Shown: positions 46,860 through 55,884 of the stretch, piece after piece
Layout: each line of letters begins with the position of its first letter
How positions within the stretch are numbered: position 1 is the first letter of the stretch
From: Limnohabitans sp. Hippo3
GTDB taxonomy: Bacteria; Pseudomonadota; Gammaproteobacteria; Burkholderiales; Burkholderiaceae_C
DNA: 64,000 nucleotides
Assembly: GCF_003063665.1 (NCBI RefSeq)
Contig: NZ_NESF01000001.1
Location: forward strand, 434,001-498,000
Direction of reading: 5' to 3'
Notes under the pieces: generated by a model
Database searches by the model: none
What the model was told of the DNA's origin: nothing
Seen by the model: only the letters and a program-made list of their open reading frames with translations
Program-made: the position numbers and the translations under genes

Positions 46860-48869
46860 ATGATCAACCTCAAAAACGTCACCCTCCGCCGAGGCACCAA
46901 GGTGCTGCTGGACCAAGCTTCGGTCACCCTCAACCCCGGAGAAAAGGTCGGTCTGGTCGGGCGCAACGGCGCGGGCAAATCCACCCTGTTCGCCTTGCTC
47001 AACGGCACGCTGAACGAAGACGGTGGCGACTTTGACATGCCCAAAGCCTGGCGCATGGCCCAGGTGGCGCAAAACATGCCGGAGACCGACCAGCCCGCCA
47101 GCGAATTTGTGCTCGAAGGCGACACCCGACTGACCGAACTGCGCCAGCGCCTGGCTGCGGCCGAAGAAAGTGGCGACGGCATGGAGATGGCGCATGTGTA
47201 CACCGACCTGGCCGACGCGGGTGACCACGACGCCCTGCCCCGCGCCGAAGCGCTGATCTTGGGTCTGGGCTTTCGGGTCGACGAACTCAACAACCCGGTG
47301 AACAGTTTTTCGGGCGGCTGGCGCATGCGCTTGCAGCTGGCCCGGGCGCTCATGTGCCCGTCGGACATTTTGTTGCTGGACGAGCCCACCAACCACCTGG
47401 ACCTGGACGCTTTGGTCTGGCTGGAAGCCTGGCTGCAGCGCTATGCGGGCACGATGATCGTGATCAGCCACGACCGCGAATTTCTGGACGCGGTGACCAA
47501 TGTCACGCTGCACATCGAGCACGCCAAGCTGACCCGCTACGGCAGCAACTACAGCGGCTTTGAAATCCTGCGGGCCCAGCAAATGGAGCTGCAACAGGCC
47601 TCGTTTGCCAAACAGCAGGACAAGATCGCCCATTTGCAAAAGTTCATCAACCGCTTCAAAGCCCAAGCCAGCAAGGCCAAGCAGGCGCAAAGCCGGGTCA
47701 AGGCCCTGGAGCGCATGGAAAAAGTGGCACCGTTGCTGGCCGAGGCCGAGTTCACCTTCGGCTTCAAGGAGCCCAACAACCTGCCCAACCCGATGCTGGC
47801 CATCAGCGAGGCGAGCTTTGGCTACATGGTCGACGGCGAGCCCAAGTCCATCTTGCAAGGCGTGAGCAAATCGGTGCTGGCCGGCCAGCGCATCGGCATT
47901 TTGGGGGCCAACGGCCAGGGCAAATCGACCTTGGTCAAGACGATTGCGCGCACCATGCCCCTGCTGGCGGGCACGCTCACCGAAGGCAAGGGCCTGAACA
48001 TCGGCTACTTCGCCCAGCAAGAACTCGATGTGCTCCACCCGCAAGACAACCCGCTGGAACACATGACCCGCCTGGCCAAAGAGCTGGGTCCGAACAGCAG
48101 CGAACCCAGCCGCGAGCAGGACCTGCGCAACTACCTGGGCACCTTCAACTTCTCTGGTGACATGGTCAAACAAGCCGTGGGCACCATGAGCGGCGGCGAA
48201 AAAGCCCGCCTGGTGCTGGCCATGATCGTGTGGCAGCGCCCCAACCTCTTGCTGCTGGACGAGCCCACCAACCACCTGGACCTGGCCACCCGCGAAGCGC
48301 TGTCCATGGCGCTCAACGAGTTCGAAGGCACCGTCATGCTGGTCAGCCACGACCGGGCCTTGCTGCGTGCGGTGTGCGACGAGTTCTGGATGGTGGGCCG
48401 GGGCAAGGTCGAGCCCTTTGACGGCGACCTGGACGACTACCAGAAGTATTTGCTCGATGAATCCAAGCGTTTGCGCGAAGTGGCCAAAAATGCTGCGCGT
48501 GACGCGGTGGGCACGCAGACGGCGTCCACACATGATGCGGCATCGGCCAGCGCTGCACCCACAGCCCCTGTGGTGGCCCCCGCTGCTGCCTCCAGCCTGA
48601 GCAGTGCCGAACAGCGCAAACTCGACGCCCAAAAACGCCAGCAACTGGCGGCACAAACCCGCCCCCTCAAGCGCGAACTGGAACAAAACGAACAGCGCAT
48701 GGCCAGCATCGAAGCTGAAAAGTCCCAACTGGAGCAGCTTCTGACGACGCCCATATCGCCCGCTGAAATGGCCGATGCCGGACGCCGCCTCAAAGCCCTG
48801 GCCGAGGAAGTCGCCACCTTGGAGGAGCGTTGGCTGGAATTGACGCAGCTGCTGGAAGTTTCGGCCTGA
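46860..48869 (+). CDS. yheS: ABC-F ATPase (YheS-like)
   Basis: 669-residue cytoplasmic ABC-F protein acting on ribosomes. Two ATPase domains: Walker A GRNGAGKS (about 35-42) and GANGQGKS (about 350), signatures FSGGWRMRLQLARAL and MSGGEKARLVLAMI, each with LLLDEPTNHLDL. The linker between carries the P-site interaction region, and a basic/coiled C-terminal extension (about 540-669, RKLDAQKRQQ) follows. No membrane segment, so it is not a transporter. The start at 46860 is the ATG of MINLKNVTLRRG. Confidence 0.92.
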   Translation: MINLKNVTLRRGTKVLLDQASVTLNPGEKVGLVGRNGAGKSTLFALLNGTLNEDGGDFDMPKAWRMAQVAQNMPETDQPASEFVLEGDTRLTELRQRLAAAEESGDGMEMAHVYTDLADAGDHDALPRAEALILGLGFRVDELNNPVNSFSGGWRMRLQLARALMCPSDILLLDEPTNHLDLDALVWLEAWLQRYAGTMIVISHDREFLDAVTNVTLHIEHAKLTRYGSNYSGFEILRAQQMELQQASFAKQQDKIAHLQKFINRFKAQASKAKQAQSRVKALERMEKVAPLLAEAEFTFGFKEPNNLPNPMLAISEASFGYMVDGEPKSILQGVSKSVLAGQRIGILGANGQGKSTLVKTIARTMPLLAGTLTEGKGLNIGYFAQQELDVLHPQDNPLEHMTRLAKELGPNSSEPSREQDLRNYLGTFNFSGDMVKQAVGTMSGGEKARLVLAMIVWQRPNLLLLDEPTNHLDLATREALSMALNEFEGTVMLVSHDRALLRAVCDEFWMVGRGKVEPFDGDLDDYQKYLLDESKRLREVAKNAARDAVGTQTASTHDAASASAAPTAPVVAPAAASSLSSAEQRKLDAQKRQQLAAQTRPLKRELEQNEQRMASIEAEKSQLEQLLTTPISPAEMADAGRRLKALAEEVATLEERWLELTQLLEVSA

Positions 48870-48931
48870 GCCTATTGGGGGCGCCCAAGGCTCAGACTGG
48901 ATGACCGCAAGGCATCGGTCGCCCGATCGCT

Positions 48932-49183
48932 TCAGCCGCCGATCACCGCCCACCCGGCCTGCTGGTCGGCTTTGTTGTTCTCGTATTCCCAAGCTGTGCC
49001 GCAACGGTCGCAGCGATAGCGGGTGATGGTGACCGGACCCGACTCGCGCTGCTCCTTGCGGTTGGTGCCTTGCACCAACTCGGCATGACCGGGCGCACGC
49101 CGCCATTGGCGCTGAATGCCCGAGCAGGGCTCACACAGCACCATCTTGTTCAAGTCATCTTGGCGATTCGATTCGATGGTCAT
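48932..49183 (-). CDS. Small zinc-ribbon protein
   Basis: 83-residue protein starting at 49183 (MTIESNRQDDLN). Two CxxC pairs (CEPC near residue 18 and CDRC near 60) predict a single zinc ribbon, followed by GTAWEYENN. No family name I can defend. It converges with yheS and is followed downstream by no terminator I can identify. An in-frame extension over tRNA-Lys is rejected. Confidence 0.72.
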   Translation of the reverse strand: MTIESNRQDDLNKMVLCEPCSGIQRQWRRAPGHAELVQGTNRKEQRESGPVTITRYRCDRCGTAWEYENNKADQQAGWAVIGG

Positions 49184-49229
49184 CTGCAAGCTCTTTCGGT
49201 GGGGTCGGGGCGCGCAGCGCACGCCCATG

Positions 49230-49267
49230 AAAAAAGCACTTTGTACCGAGATACAAAGTGCTTTTTT
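49230..49267. terminator. Bidirectional terminator after tRNA-Lys
   Basis: AAAAAAGCACTTTGTA, 6-base loop, TACAAAGTGCTTTTTT: a perfect 16-base stem ending the tRNA-Lys transcript on the minus strand. Confidence 0.9.
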
Positions 49268-49275
49268 GCTTTTTC

Positions 49276-49351
49276 TGGTGGGACCAGCGGGGGTCGAACC
49301 CACGACAAACGGATTAAAAGTCCGCTGCTCTACCAACTGAGCTATGGTCCC
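49276..49351 (-). tRNA. tRNA-Lys (anticodon TTT)
   Basis: 76 bases with encoded CCA, all arms complete. On the minus strand it begins GGGACCATAGCTCAG. Anticodon TTT is at 49316-49318 in loop CTTTTAA. The T arm reads GGGTTCGACCCCC. A TATAAT-like box (49388-49393) with a weak TTCAGA -35 lies just upstream, overlapping the very end of tcdA's downstream spacer. Confidence 0.97.
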
Positions 49352-49396
49352 TTTGCTAGAGTGTTTGTGCACTGTAGCAAGACTCAAATTATAGCG

Positions 49397-50185
49397 TTAT
49401 TTTTTGGCCTTCTGAAAGCCAGCGGCCAAAAAGTTCAAAATTTCTGAGGCGGCGCACATGCCAAAGGTGGCCGTCACGCTGACCACCGAACCATAACCGT
49501 GGCAGTTGAGCGAGCCATCGCCTTCGATCGCGCACGAGGCATCGGGCGGTGCCACGGCTTCGCGGCTGAAAACACCCTGAATGCCGATCCGCTTGTCGCC
49601 CTTGGCCGCACCGTGGTGTTTGCGCAAGCGGTAGCGCACCTGGGCCAGCAAAGGATCGTGGGTGATTTTCGACAAGTCGTCCACGTCCACCTTGTGTGCC
49701 AAACGCTTGCCGCCCGCGGCCCCCACGGTGATGAAGCCCACTTGGCTTGCCAAGGCCCATTGGGCCATGGCCACCTTGGCTTTGACCTGGTCACACGCGT
49801 CAACCACGGCGTCGGGCTGTGCGGGCAAAACAGCAGGCCAGTTTTCCGGACTGACAAATTCATCGATCGCATCGACCTGGCAAGCCGGATGGATCGAGGC
49901 AATGCGCTCGCGCATGGCCTGCACCTTGGCCTGGCCCGTGGTGCTGGTCAAGGCATGGATCTGGCGGTTGATGTTGGACTCGGCGATGTGGTCCATGTCG
50001 ATCAGGCTAAGCCGGGCCACGCCGCTGCGTGCCAAAGCTTCGGCGACCCAGGAGCCGACGCCGCCAATGCCCACAACGACCACATGCGCTCGGCGGATAT
50101 GTTCTGCGCCCTGCACACCGTACAGCCGTTGCAAGCCTCCGAAGCGACGCGCCTCTTCGTCGGGTGCGAGCTGAACAGGGTTCAT
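49397..50185 (-). CDS. tcdA: tRNA threonylcarbamoyladenosine dehydratase
   Basis: 262-residue E1-like enzyme that cyclises t6A37 in tRNAs (CsdL/TcdA, formerly YgdL). ATP-binding VVGIGGVGSWVAEALARSG, then DMDHIAESNINRQIHAL, the catalytic region DACDQVKAKVAM and VGAAGGKRLAHKVDVDDLSKITHDPLLAQVR typical of TcdA. Start at 50185 (MNPVQLAPDEEARR); an upstream frame is a yedE shadow. It overlaps yedE by four bases. Confidence 0.93.
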   Translation of the reverse strand: MNPVQLAPDEEARRFGGLQRLYGVQGAEHIRRAHVVVVGIGGVGSWVAEALARSGVARLSLIDMDHIAESNINRQIHALTSTTGQAKVQAMRERIASIHPACQVDAIDEFVSPENWPAVLPAQPDAVVDACDQVKAKVAMAQWALASQVGFITVGAAGGKRLAHKVDVDDLSKITHDPLLAQVRYRLRKHHGAAKGDKRIGIQGVFSREAVAPPDASCAIEGDGSLNCHGYGSVVSVTATFGMCAASEILNFLAAGFQKAKK

Positions 50186-51306
50186 GCTGCGGCCTCGGCG
50201 CGGCGCAACTGCCACTGCAAGGTGAGCACGGCACCCAACACGATCCCCAGGACCGCGATGAAACTGCCCAAACTCAAGGTGGACAAACCTGACAGCCCCT
50301 GACCGATGGTGCAGCCCATGGCCATGACACCGCCCAAACCCATCAGGGCCCCACCGCACAAATGCCACGCCAAATCAGCGGTCTGCGTGAAGCCTTCCCA
50401 CTGAAAAGTACCCTGCAGGCGAGCGCTGACAAAAGCGCCGACCAGCATACCCAAAGCCGTGGCCATGCCCAAGGTCACACGCTTGGTGCCGTCGCTGAAA
50501 TACATGAAGGCGTCCCCCCAATAAGCCACAGGGGCGGTCAAACTCATGGACTCCATGCGTCCGCTGGCCGTGGTCAAAAACGTGGCGTCCAGCGTTTCGG
50601 GGTGCTCGGGCACAAAACCCATCACCCCACTGATCCACCACAGCGTCACCACCGCCGCACCCACGCCCACACCGGACAGAAGCGTCGACGTTGGCAACGC
50701 AGGGCCCGTTTTGAAAATCCATAGCAGCAGCAAGCCGCACACCACGCAGGCCGCGACCAGTCCAGCCTGCGGCAGAGTCCACCCCGTGCCACTGGCCAGC
50801 CACTGCCCGGCAAAAGGTCCGGGGCCTGTGGGCAGCTGTACCAGGTCCAGAGTGTTGGCTCGCCACACCGCCGTCAGGCCACGCATGGCGGCCAAGGCCG
50901 AGATGCCCATGGCCATCAAAACGACCAGCGACTTCAAATTGCCCGCCCCCAAGCGGATCAGTGACTTGCTGGCGCAACCCGAGCCCATCACCATGCCAGA
51001 GCCAAACAACAAGCCTCCGAACAGCAGGGACAACCAGGGCAGCTGTGCGCTGGCATAAATGGTGTTGAGCGGGCTGATCCAGCCCATCCAAGACATCAGC
51101 CCAAAACCCAGGATGGCCACTGCAATGGCCAGCGTCCACTGCTTGGCGCGGGTACGGTCCCCCATGATGACCCAGTCGCTGATGGCCCCCATGGTGCAGA
51201 AATGGCTGCGGTGAAACACCCACCCCGCCCAGCTGGCCACCAGGAGGGTCAGCCCCAGAACCCCATCGCTCTGGTGCTGGAGCTGCTCAAGCGTGATCTC
51301 CGCCAT
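50182..51306 (-). CDS. yedE: YeeE/YedE-type sulfur-compound transporter
   Basis: 374-residue membrane protein of the YeeE/YedE family, whose TsuA members import thiosulfate. About nine helices with the conserved cysteine elements HFCTMGAISDW, GSGCASKSLIRLGAGNLKSL and AMGCTIGQGLSGLSTLSLGSF. It is the upstream partner of tcdA in an overlapping pair; the overlap with a tRNA-modification gene is hard to explain functionally. Substrate by family only. Confidence 0.85.
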   Translation of the reverse strand: MAEITLEQLQHQSDGVLGLTLLVASWAGWVFHRSHFCTMGAISDWVIMGDRTRAKQWTLAIAVAILGFGLMSWMGWISPLNTIYASAQLPWLSLLFGGLLFGSGMVMGSGCASKSLIRLGAGNLKSLVVLMAMGISALAAMRGLTAVWRANTLDLVQLPTGPGPFAGQWLASGTGWTLPQAGLVAACVVCGLLLLWIFKTGPALPTSTLLSGVGVGAAVVTLWWISGVMGFVPEHPETLDATFLTTASGRMESMSLTAPVAYWGDAFMYFSDGTKRVTLGMATALGMLVGAFVSARLQGTFQWEGFTQTADLAWHLCGGALMGLGGVMAMGCTIGQGLSGLSTLSLGSFIAVLGIVLGAVLTLQWQLRRAEAAA

Positions 51307-51316
51307 GACCGGCCAC

Positions 51317-52090
51317 TCAGCGCAGGCGCGTGAGGCGCTCGCGGGCTGTGGCGGCTGTTTCAGAGGCCGGATAAGCCTTGATCAACTCGTCCAGCGTTCT
51401 GCGGGCCCCCTTCAAATCCTTCAATTCGACCTGGACATTGGAGATGGCCAGCATCGCTTCAGGCGCACGCGGATGGGTGGGCGCTGTTTTCAGCATTTGC
51501 TGGAAATTCGCCATCGACTCCTTGTAGTCCTTGACCGCGTATTGGGCATTGCCCAGCCAGAACAGGGCCGACGGGGTGTAACCACTCCTGCGGTAGCGCT
51601 GCACGAATTGACCGAGCGCCGACTGGGCCGCCGCAAAGTCGCCCTTGCGGAAAGTCTCCATGGCCGCGTCATAGTCACGTTTTTCAGCGGGCTCGGCAAT
51701 GAACTCCTGGCCATCGAGCGTGACCTTCAAAGGCTCGAAACGGCGCAAGCGCTCGTCCATGCCCGTGACCACGTCCTTCTGACGCATTTGAAGTTCGGAC
51801 AATTCGCGGGCCAGTTGCTCCTGGGCACCTCGGCCTTGCGACAGCTCGGCTTTGAGGCCCTCGATTTGCCCCTGCAAGTCCAGCAAGGCACGGCGCAACT
51901 GGGCATTTTCGTCGCCCAAGCCCTTGATGGCCGCGTTCGACTGCTCGACGCGCTGGCGCAAATCAAGAATGGCCTTACGGGCTTCGTCGTCTTCAAAAAG
52001 ACCTGCGTGCGCCGTGCCCAGCAGACCAGACACCGCCCACACCAGAACCCAACGGGACAAGGCAAGACATGACACAGCGCGCGTGCTCAT
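51317..52090 (-). CDS. cpoB: Cell-division coordinator CpoB (YbgF)
   Basis: 257-residue periplasmic protein of the Tol-Pal system. Signal peptide (about 1-28, ending GTAHA), a coiled coil (about 35-95) that mediates trimerisation, and C-terminal TPR repeats (about 130-250, AMETFRKGDFAAAQSALGQFV and ALFWLGNAQYAVKDYKESMANF). Five bases after pal. It links Tol-Pal to peptidoglycan synthesis during division in E. coli. Confidence 0.9.
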   Translation of the reverse strand: MSTRAVSCLALSRWVLVWAVSGLLGTAHAGLFEDDEARKAILDLRQRVEQSNAAIKGLGDENAQLRRALLDLQGQIEGLKAELSQGRGAQEQLARELSELQMRQKDVVTGMDERLRRFEPLKVTLDGQEFIAEPAEKRDYDAAMETFRKGDFAAAQSALGQFVQRYRRSGYTPSALFWLGNAQYAVKDYKESMANFQQMLKTAPTHPRAPEAMLAISNVQVELKDLKGARRTLDELIKAYPASETAATARERLTRLR

Positions 52091-52095
52091 GGTGC

Positions 52096-52632
52096 TCAGT
52101 ACCGGATTTCGACGCGGCGGTTTTTGGCCAGATCGGCTTCAGAAGAGCCTTGCGCAGCAGGTTTTTCCTTGCCGTAGCTGACCGCTTCGAGCTGGCTCTC
52201 GGGCACCCCCAAGAGGCTCAGGGCCTGGCGGACGGCTTCGGCACGTTTTTGGCCCAATGCCAGGTTGTATTCACGACCACCGCGCTCATCGGTGTGGCCT
52301 TCCAGATTGGCCTTGCGCTGTTTGTAGGCTTGCAGGAAACGGGCATGGCTCTCGATCACGGGGCGGGCTTCAGCACGCACCACAAAGCTGTCGTAATCGA
52401 AATAAACCACGTGCGCCACACCCGCAGGACCCATGCCCGAAGCCGATTTGTCGACCACCACACCCGCCACACCCGTTTGGGCGCTGCTCTGGTTGTTGCC
52501 AATGCCCTGTGTGGAAACGCCCGACGATGTGGCCGATTTGTCCTCCACCGGCACATCGTCCAGTTTCACACCGGATGCACAACCGGCCAGCAGGGCCGCC
52601 AACAACAAACTGCTCAAAAATGTCTTCGTCAT
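52096..52632 (-). CDS. pal: Peptidoglycan-associated lipoprotein Pal
   Basis: 178-residue outer-membrane lipoprotein: signal with lipobox LLAGC (C18) and a C-terminal OmpA-like peptidoglycan-binding domain (VVYFDYDSFVV, LEGHTDERGGREYNLALGQKRA, NRRVEIRY). The ATG at 52632 with GAGG upstream is preferred to a TTG six bases further out. tolB precedes it and cpoB follows. Confidence 0.95.
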   Translation of the reverse strand: MTKTFLSSLLLAALLAGCASGVKLDDVPVEDKSATSSGVSTQGIGNNQSSAQTGVAGVVVDKSASGMGPAGVAHVVYFDYDSFVVRAEARPVIESHARFLQAYKQRKANLEGHTDERGGREYNLALGQKRAEAVRQALSLLGVPESQLEAVSYGKEKPAAQGSSEADLAKNRRVEIRY

Positions 52633-52670
52633 GATCAACCTCGTCCATTAAAAAAGTGAATGTTCAAAAA

Positions 52671-53963
52671 TCATTTGCGCACCGGGCCCCAATGGGGTTC
52701 CCGGATGTCGCCGCCCTGACCCGCCAGGCGGGCCTTGACGCGACCGTCCAGCGAGGTGGTCATCAAGGCTTCGCGGCCTTGAAAGACCGTGGCATAGACC
52801 AGCATGCGGCTGTTGGGGGCAAAACTGGGGCGCTCATCGGTCGATGTGTCGGTCAAAGCAGTGACCTGACCCGTGGCCAGCTCCATCAGGTGCAGGCGAA
52901 ATGCACCACCCATGCGTGAAACATACGCCAGCCAACGGCCATCGGGGCTGACGGCAGGAGAGATATTGTAGGTGCCCGAAAACGTCACCCGCTCGGCTGG
53001 ACCACCTTGGGCCGGCATGCGGTAAATCTGGGGGCTGCCGCCGCGGTCACTGACGAAAAACAGCGCACTGCCGTCGGGTGAGAAAGCAGGCTCGGTGTTG
53101 ATGCTGCCCGACTGGGTCAGGCGCCGCGGCTCACCGCCTTGCAGATCGATGCGGAACAACTGGGAGCCGCCATCGCGGCTCAGGGTGGCCACCAGCGCCT
53201 TGCCATCGGCACTCCAGGCGGGGGCGCTGTTGGAGCCCTTGAAGTTGGCCACAGCCCGGCGCTGGCCTGTGGCCAGTTCGTGCACATACACCACGGGCTT
53301 GCGCTGCTCAAAGGACACATAGGCCAGGTGGGTGCCTCTGGGCGACCAGGAAGGCGAAATGATGGGCTCGGGACTGCTCAGGGCCGAGACCGCGTTTTCG
53401 CCATCGGAGTCGGCAATCCACAGGGCATAGCGTCCAGCCGACTTGGTGACATAACTGATGCGCGAGGCGAAGGCACCCGGCGTTCCGGTGAGCTGCAGGT
53501 ATACCCAATCGGCGATGCGGTGCGCAGACAAGCGCAGCTCTGCGGCGCTGACCGTGTCCTTGAAATCGCCTTTGTCCTGGCCTTTGACCACATCCCACAA
53601 ACGGGCACGCACGTCATAACGGCCGTCGGCCAGGCGGGTGACCGAGCCGGCCAGCAAGGCTTCGGCCGACAACTGACGCCAAGGGCTCCAGTCGGGCCGG
53701 CTGTTTTCATCCATCACGGCGCTGCCTGCGGCCAGGCCCTTGAACTGGCCACTGCGCTCCAGATCGGCTTGAACAATGCCCGCCAACTTTTGCGGGGCCG
53801 TGGCCTCGCCTTTGAAAGGCACCATCACCACGGGCAGTTGGGTCATGCCCACGCCCGTCACCTCAACGCGAAATTGGGCCCATGCAGGCAGGGCCAGGGC
53901 ACTCAGAACCAACAGCTTCAACAGCCAGGACAACGGGCCCGTGCGCAAAAAAAGAAGATTCAT
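52671..53963 (-). CDS. tolB: Tol-Pal protein TolB
   Basis: 430-residue periplasmic protein: signal peptide (ending LPAWA), N-terminal domain (about 32-160) and six-bladed WD/PD40 propeller, for example [34 protein letters not shown] and [18 protein letters not shown]. Start at 53963 ([10 protein letters not shown]). tolQ, tolR and tolA, usually just upstream, are absent here; msbA lies there on the opposite strand. Confidence 0.94.
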   Translation of the reverse strand: MNLLFLRTGPLSWLLKLLVLSALALPAWAQFRVEVTGVGMTQLPVVMVPFKGEATAPQKLAGIVQADLERSGQFKGLAAGSAVMDENSRPDWSPWRQLSAEALLAGSVTRLADGRYDVRARLWDVVKGQDKGDFKDTVSAAELRLSAHRIADWVYLQLTGTPGAFASRISYVTKSAGRYALWIADSDGENAVSALSSPEPIISPSWSPRGTHLAYVSFEQRKPVVYVHELATGQRRAVANFKGSNSAPAWSADGKALVATLSRDGGSQLFRIDLQGGEPRRLTQSGSINTEPAFSPDGSALFFVSDRGGSPQIYRMPAQGGPAERVTFSGTYNISPAVSPDGRWLAYVSRMGGAFRLHLMELATGQVTALTDTSTDERPSFAPNSRMLVYATVFQGREALMTTSLDGRVKARLAGQGGDIREPHWGPVRK

Positions 53964-54084
53964 GTGGACAGGGTGATTGTTCAATTCGGGGAAGCCGTGA
54001 TCGTACACCGTAGAAACCGCTTTCTGCCTCTTATTGGCGGCTTCTCGGCGGCTGATCCCTGCCACCCTCCTTACAATCGACGCC

Positions 54085-55878
54085 ATGAGCCAGCCCCCCC
54101 ACCCTCCCACGCCTCCATCAAGCCTCTGGGCACGGCTACAACGGCTGGTGCCTTATTTCGGAAGCCAGCGGGGCATCTGGGCTGTGGCCATTTTGGGCAC
54201 CTTGATGGCGGCCTTGACCGAGCCCATGATCCCGGCCTTGTTCCAGCCCCTGCTGGACAAGGGGTTTGCCGAAAACAAACTCCCACTTTGGGCCATTCCA
54301 GCGGCGGTGGTGGGCTTGTTCACCGTGCGCGGCATTGCCAACTTCATCTCACAGTACGCGCTGTCCAGGTTGACCAACGACGGCATGGAAAAACTCCGTT
54401 CGCAGTTGTTTGCCCAGCTCATGAAGGCCGATTTGTCCTTGTTTTCCAGACAGTCGGCCAGCGCCCTATCCAACACCATTGTTTACGAAGTCCAGAACGG
54501 CGCCTCGCAATTGGTGTCGGCCGTCATCGCCCTGGCACGTGACGGCTTCACACTCATCGCCTTGCTCGGCTACCTGATGTGGCTCAACTGGAAACTGACC
54601 TTGGTGGTGTTCACCGTGGCCCCGGGTTTGAGCTGGATCATCAAGGCCCTGACCCGACGCCTTTACAAACTGACCAAGGAAAGCCAGACCGCGACCGACA
54701 ACCTCGCCTATGTGGTCGAGGAAAACGTGCTGGCGCACCGGGTGGTTCGGCTGCAAGGCGGCCAGGCACACCAGATGGCCCGTTTTGGCCAACTGGCCAA
54801 GGTGCTGCGCCGACTGGCCCTCAAAACCACGGTGGCCTCGGCCGCCATGACTCCGCTGACGCAAATCATGGCGGCTTTGTCCTTGTCCATGGTGCTGGTG
54901 ATTGCGCTGTACCAAAGCCAGAATGGCGCATCGGGTGCGACCGTCGGCGGTTTTGTCGCCTTCATCACCGCCATGCTCATGCTGGTCGCCCCCATCAAGC
55001 GCCTGGCCGAAATCTCCAGCCCCATCACACGTGGCCTGGCTGCGCTCGAAAGGGGTCTGGCCCTGTTGCACGAGGCCCAAGAGGAAACCCAAGGCGTCTA
55101 CAGCCGTGTCCGTGCGCAGGGGGCCATCGAGTGGCGCAATGTGCATTTGCAGTTCAACCCAGAGGGCCAACCTGCTTTGTCCAACATCCATCTGACGGTT
55201 CAGCCCGGGGAAACTGTGGCCCTGGTGGGCACGTCAGGCGCAGGCAAAACCACCTTGGTCCAGTTGTTGCCCCGCTTTGTGCAGCCCAGCGCGGGCGAAG
55301 TGCTCATCGATGGCGTGCCCATCCAGGATTGGTCCCTGGACAGTTTGCGACGTCAGATCGCCATGGTCAGCCAGGACGTGGTCATGCTCAACGACACCGT
55401 GGCGGCCAATGTCTGCCTGGGGCACGATGCCGATCCGCAGCGCATTCAGACCAGCCTGGAAGCGGCCAATCTGTGGAGTCATGTGTCGCAAATGCCGCAA
55501 GGCATGGACACGCTGCTGGGCCACAACGCCAACCAGTTGTCTGGTGGCCAGCGCCAGCGCCTGGCGATTGCCCGCGCCCTTTACAAGGACGCGCCGATTT
55601 TGATTCTGGACGAAGCCACCTCAGCGCTGGACAACGAGTCCGAGCGCCTGGTGCAGGACGCGCTGCAAAAACTCATGCAGGGCCGCACCACCTTGATCGT
55701 GGCGCACCGCCTGTCAACCATCGAGCACGCTGACCGGGTCATCGTGATGGAGCGCGGCAGGATTGTGGAGCAAGGTGCACCCGCCGAATTGCTGGCGCGG
55801 GGCGGCGCTTATACGCGGCTGCACCACCGCGGCGAATGGGCCGGCGAAGCGCCTGCCCAGGCCAGTCAGCCCACCTGA
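54085..55878 (+). CDS. msbA: Lipid A/lipid flippase ABC transporter MsbA
   Basis: 597-residue half-transporter. Six membrane helices in the first 320 residues, then an ATPase domain with Walker [10 protein letters not shown] (about 381-389), signature [15 protein letters not shown] and Walker [12 protein letters not shown]. Start at 54085 ([10 protein letters not shown]). It flips lipid A-core across the inner membrane. The C-terminus converges on rng with a six-base gap and no visible terminator. Confidence 0.92.
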   Translation: MSQPPHPPTPPSSLWARLQRLVPYFGSQRGIWAVAILGTLMAALTEPMIPALFQPLLDKGFAENKLPLWAIPAAVVGLFTVRGIANFISQYALSRLTNDGMEKLRSQLFAQLMKADLSLFSRQSASALSNTIVYEVQNGASQLVSAVIALARDGFTLIALLGYLMWLNWKLTLVVFTVAPGLSWIIKALTRRLYKLTKESQTATDNLAYVVEENVLAHRVVRLQGGQAHQMARFGQLAKVLRRLALKTTVASAAMTPLTQIMAALSLSMVLVIALYQSQNGASGATVGGFVAFITAMLMLVAPIKRLAEISSPITRGLAALERGLALLHEAQEETQGVYSRVRAQGAIEWRNVHLQFNPEGQPALSNIHLTVQPGETVALVGTSGAGKTTLVQLLPRFVQPSAGEVLIDGVPIQDWSLDSLRRQIAMVSQDVVMLNDTVAANVCLGHDADPQRIQTSLEAANLWSHVSQMPQGMDTLLGHNANQLSGGQRQRLAIARALYKDAPILILDEATSALDNESERLVQDALQKLMQGRTTLIVAHRLSTIEHADRVIVMERGRIVEQGAPAELLARGGAYTRLHHRGEWAGEAPAQASQPT

Positions 55879-55884
55879 GGCACC

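Noticed and set aside
46746-49106. 786-residue open frame on the minus strand
   Set aside because: Antisense to the ABC-F ATPase gene; no motif of its own.
48932-49387. Longer 151-residue form of the zinc-ribbon protein
   Set aside because: The extension reads through the tRNA-Lys gene and its terminator, so the start at 49183 is used.
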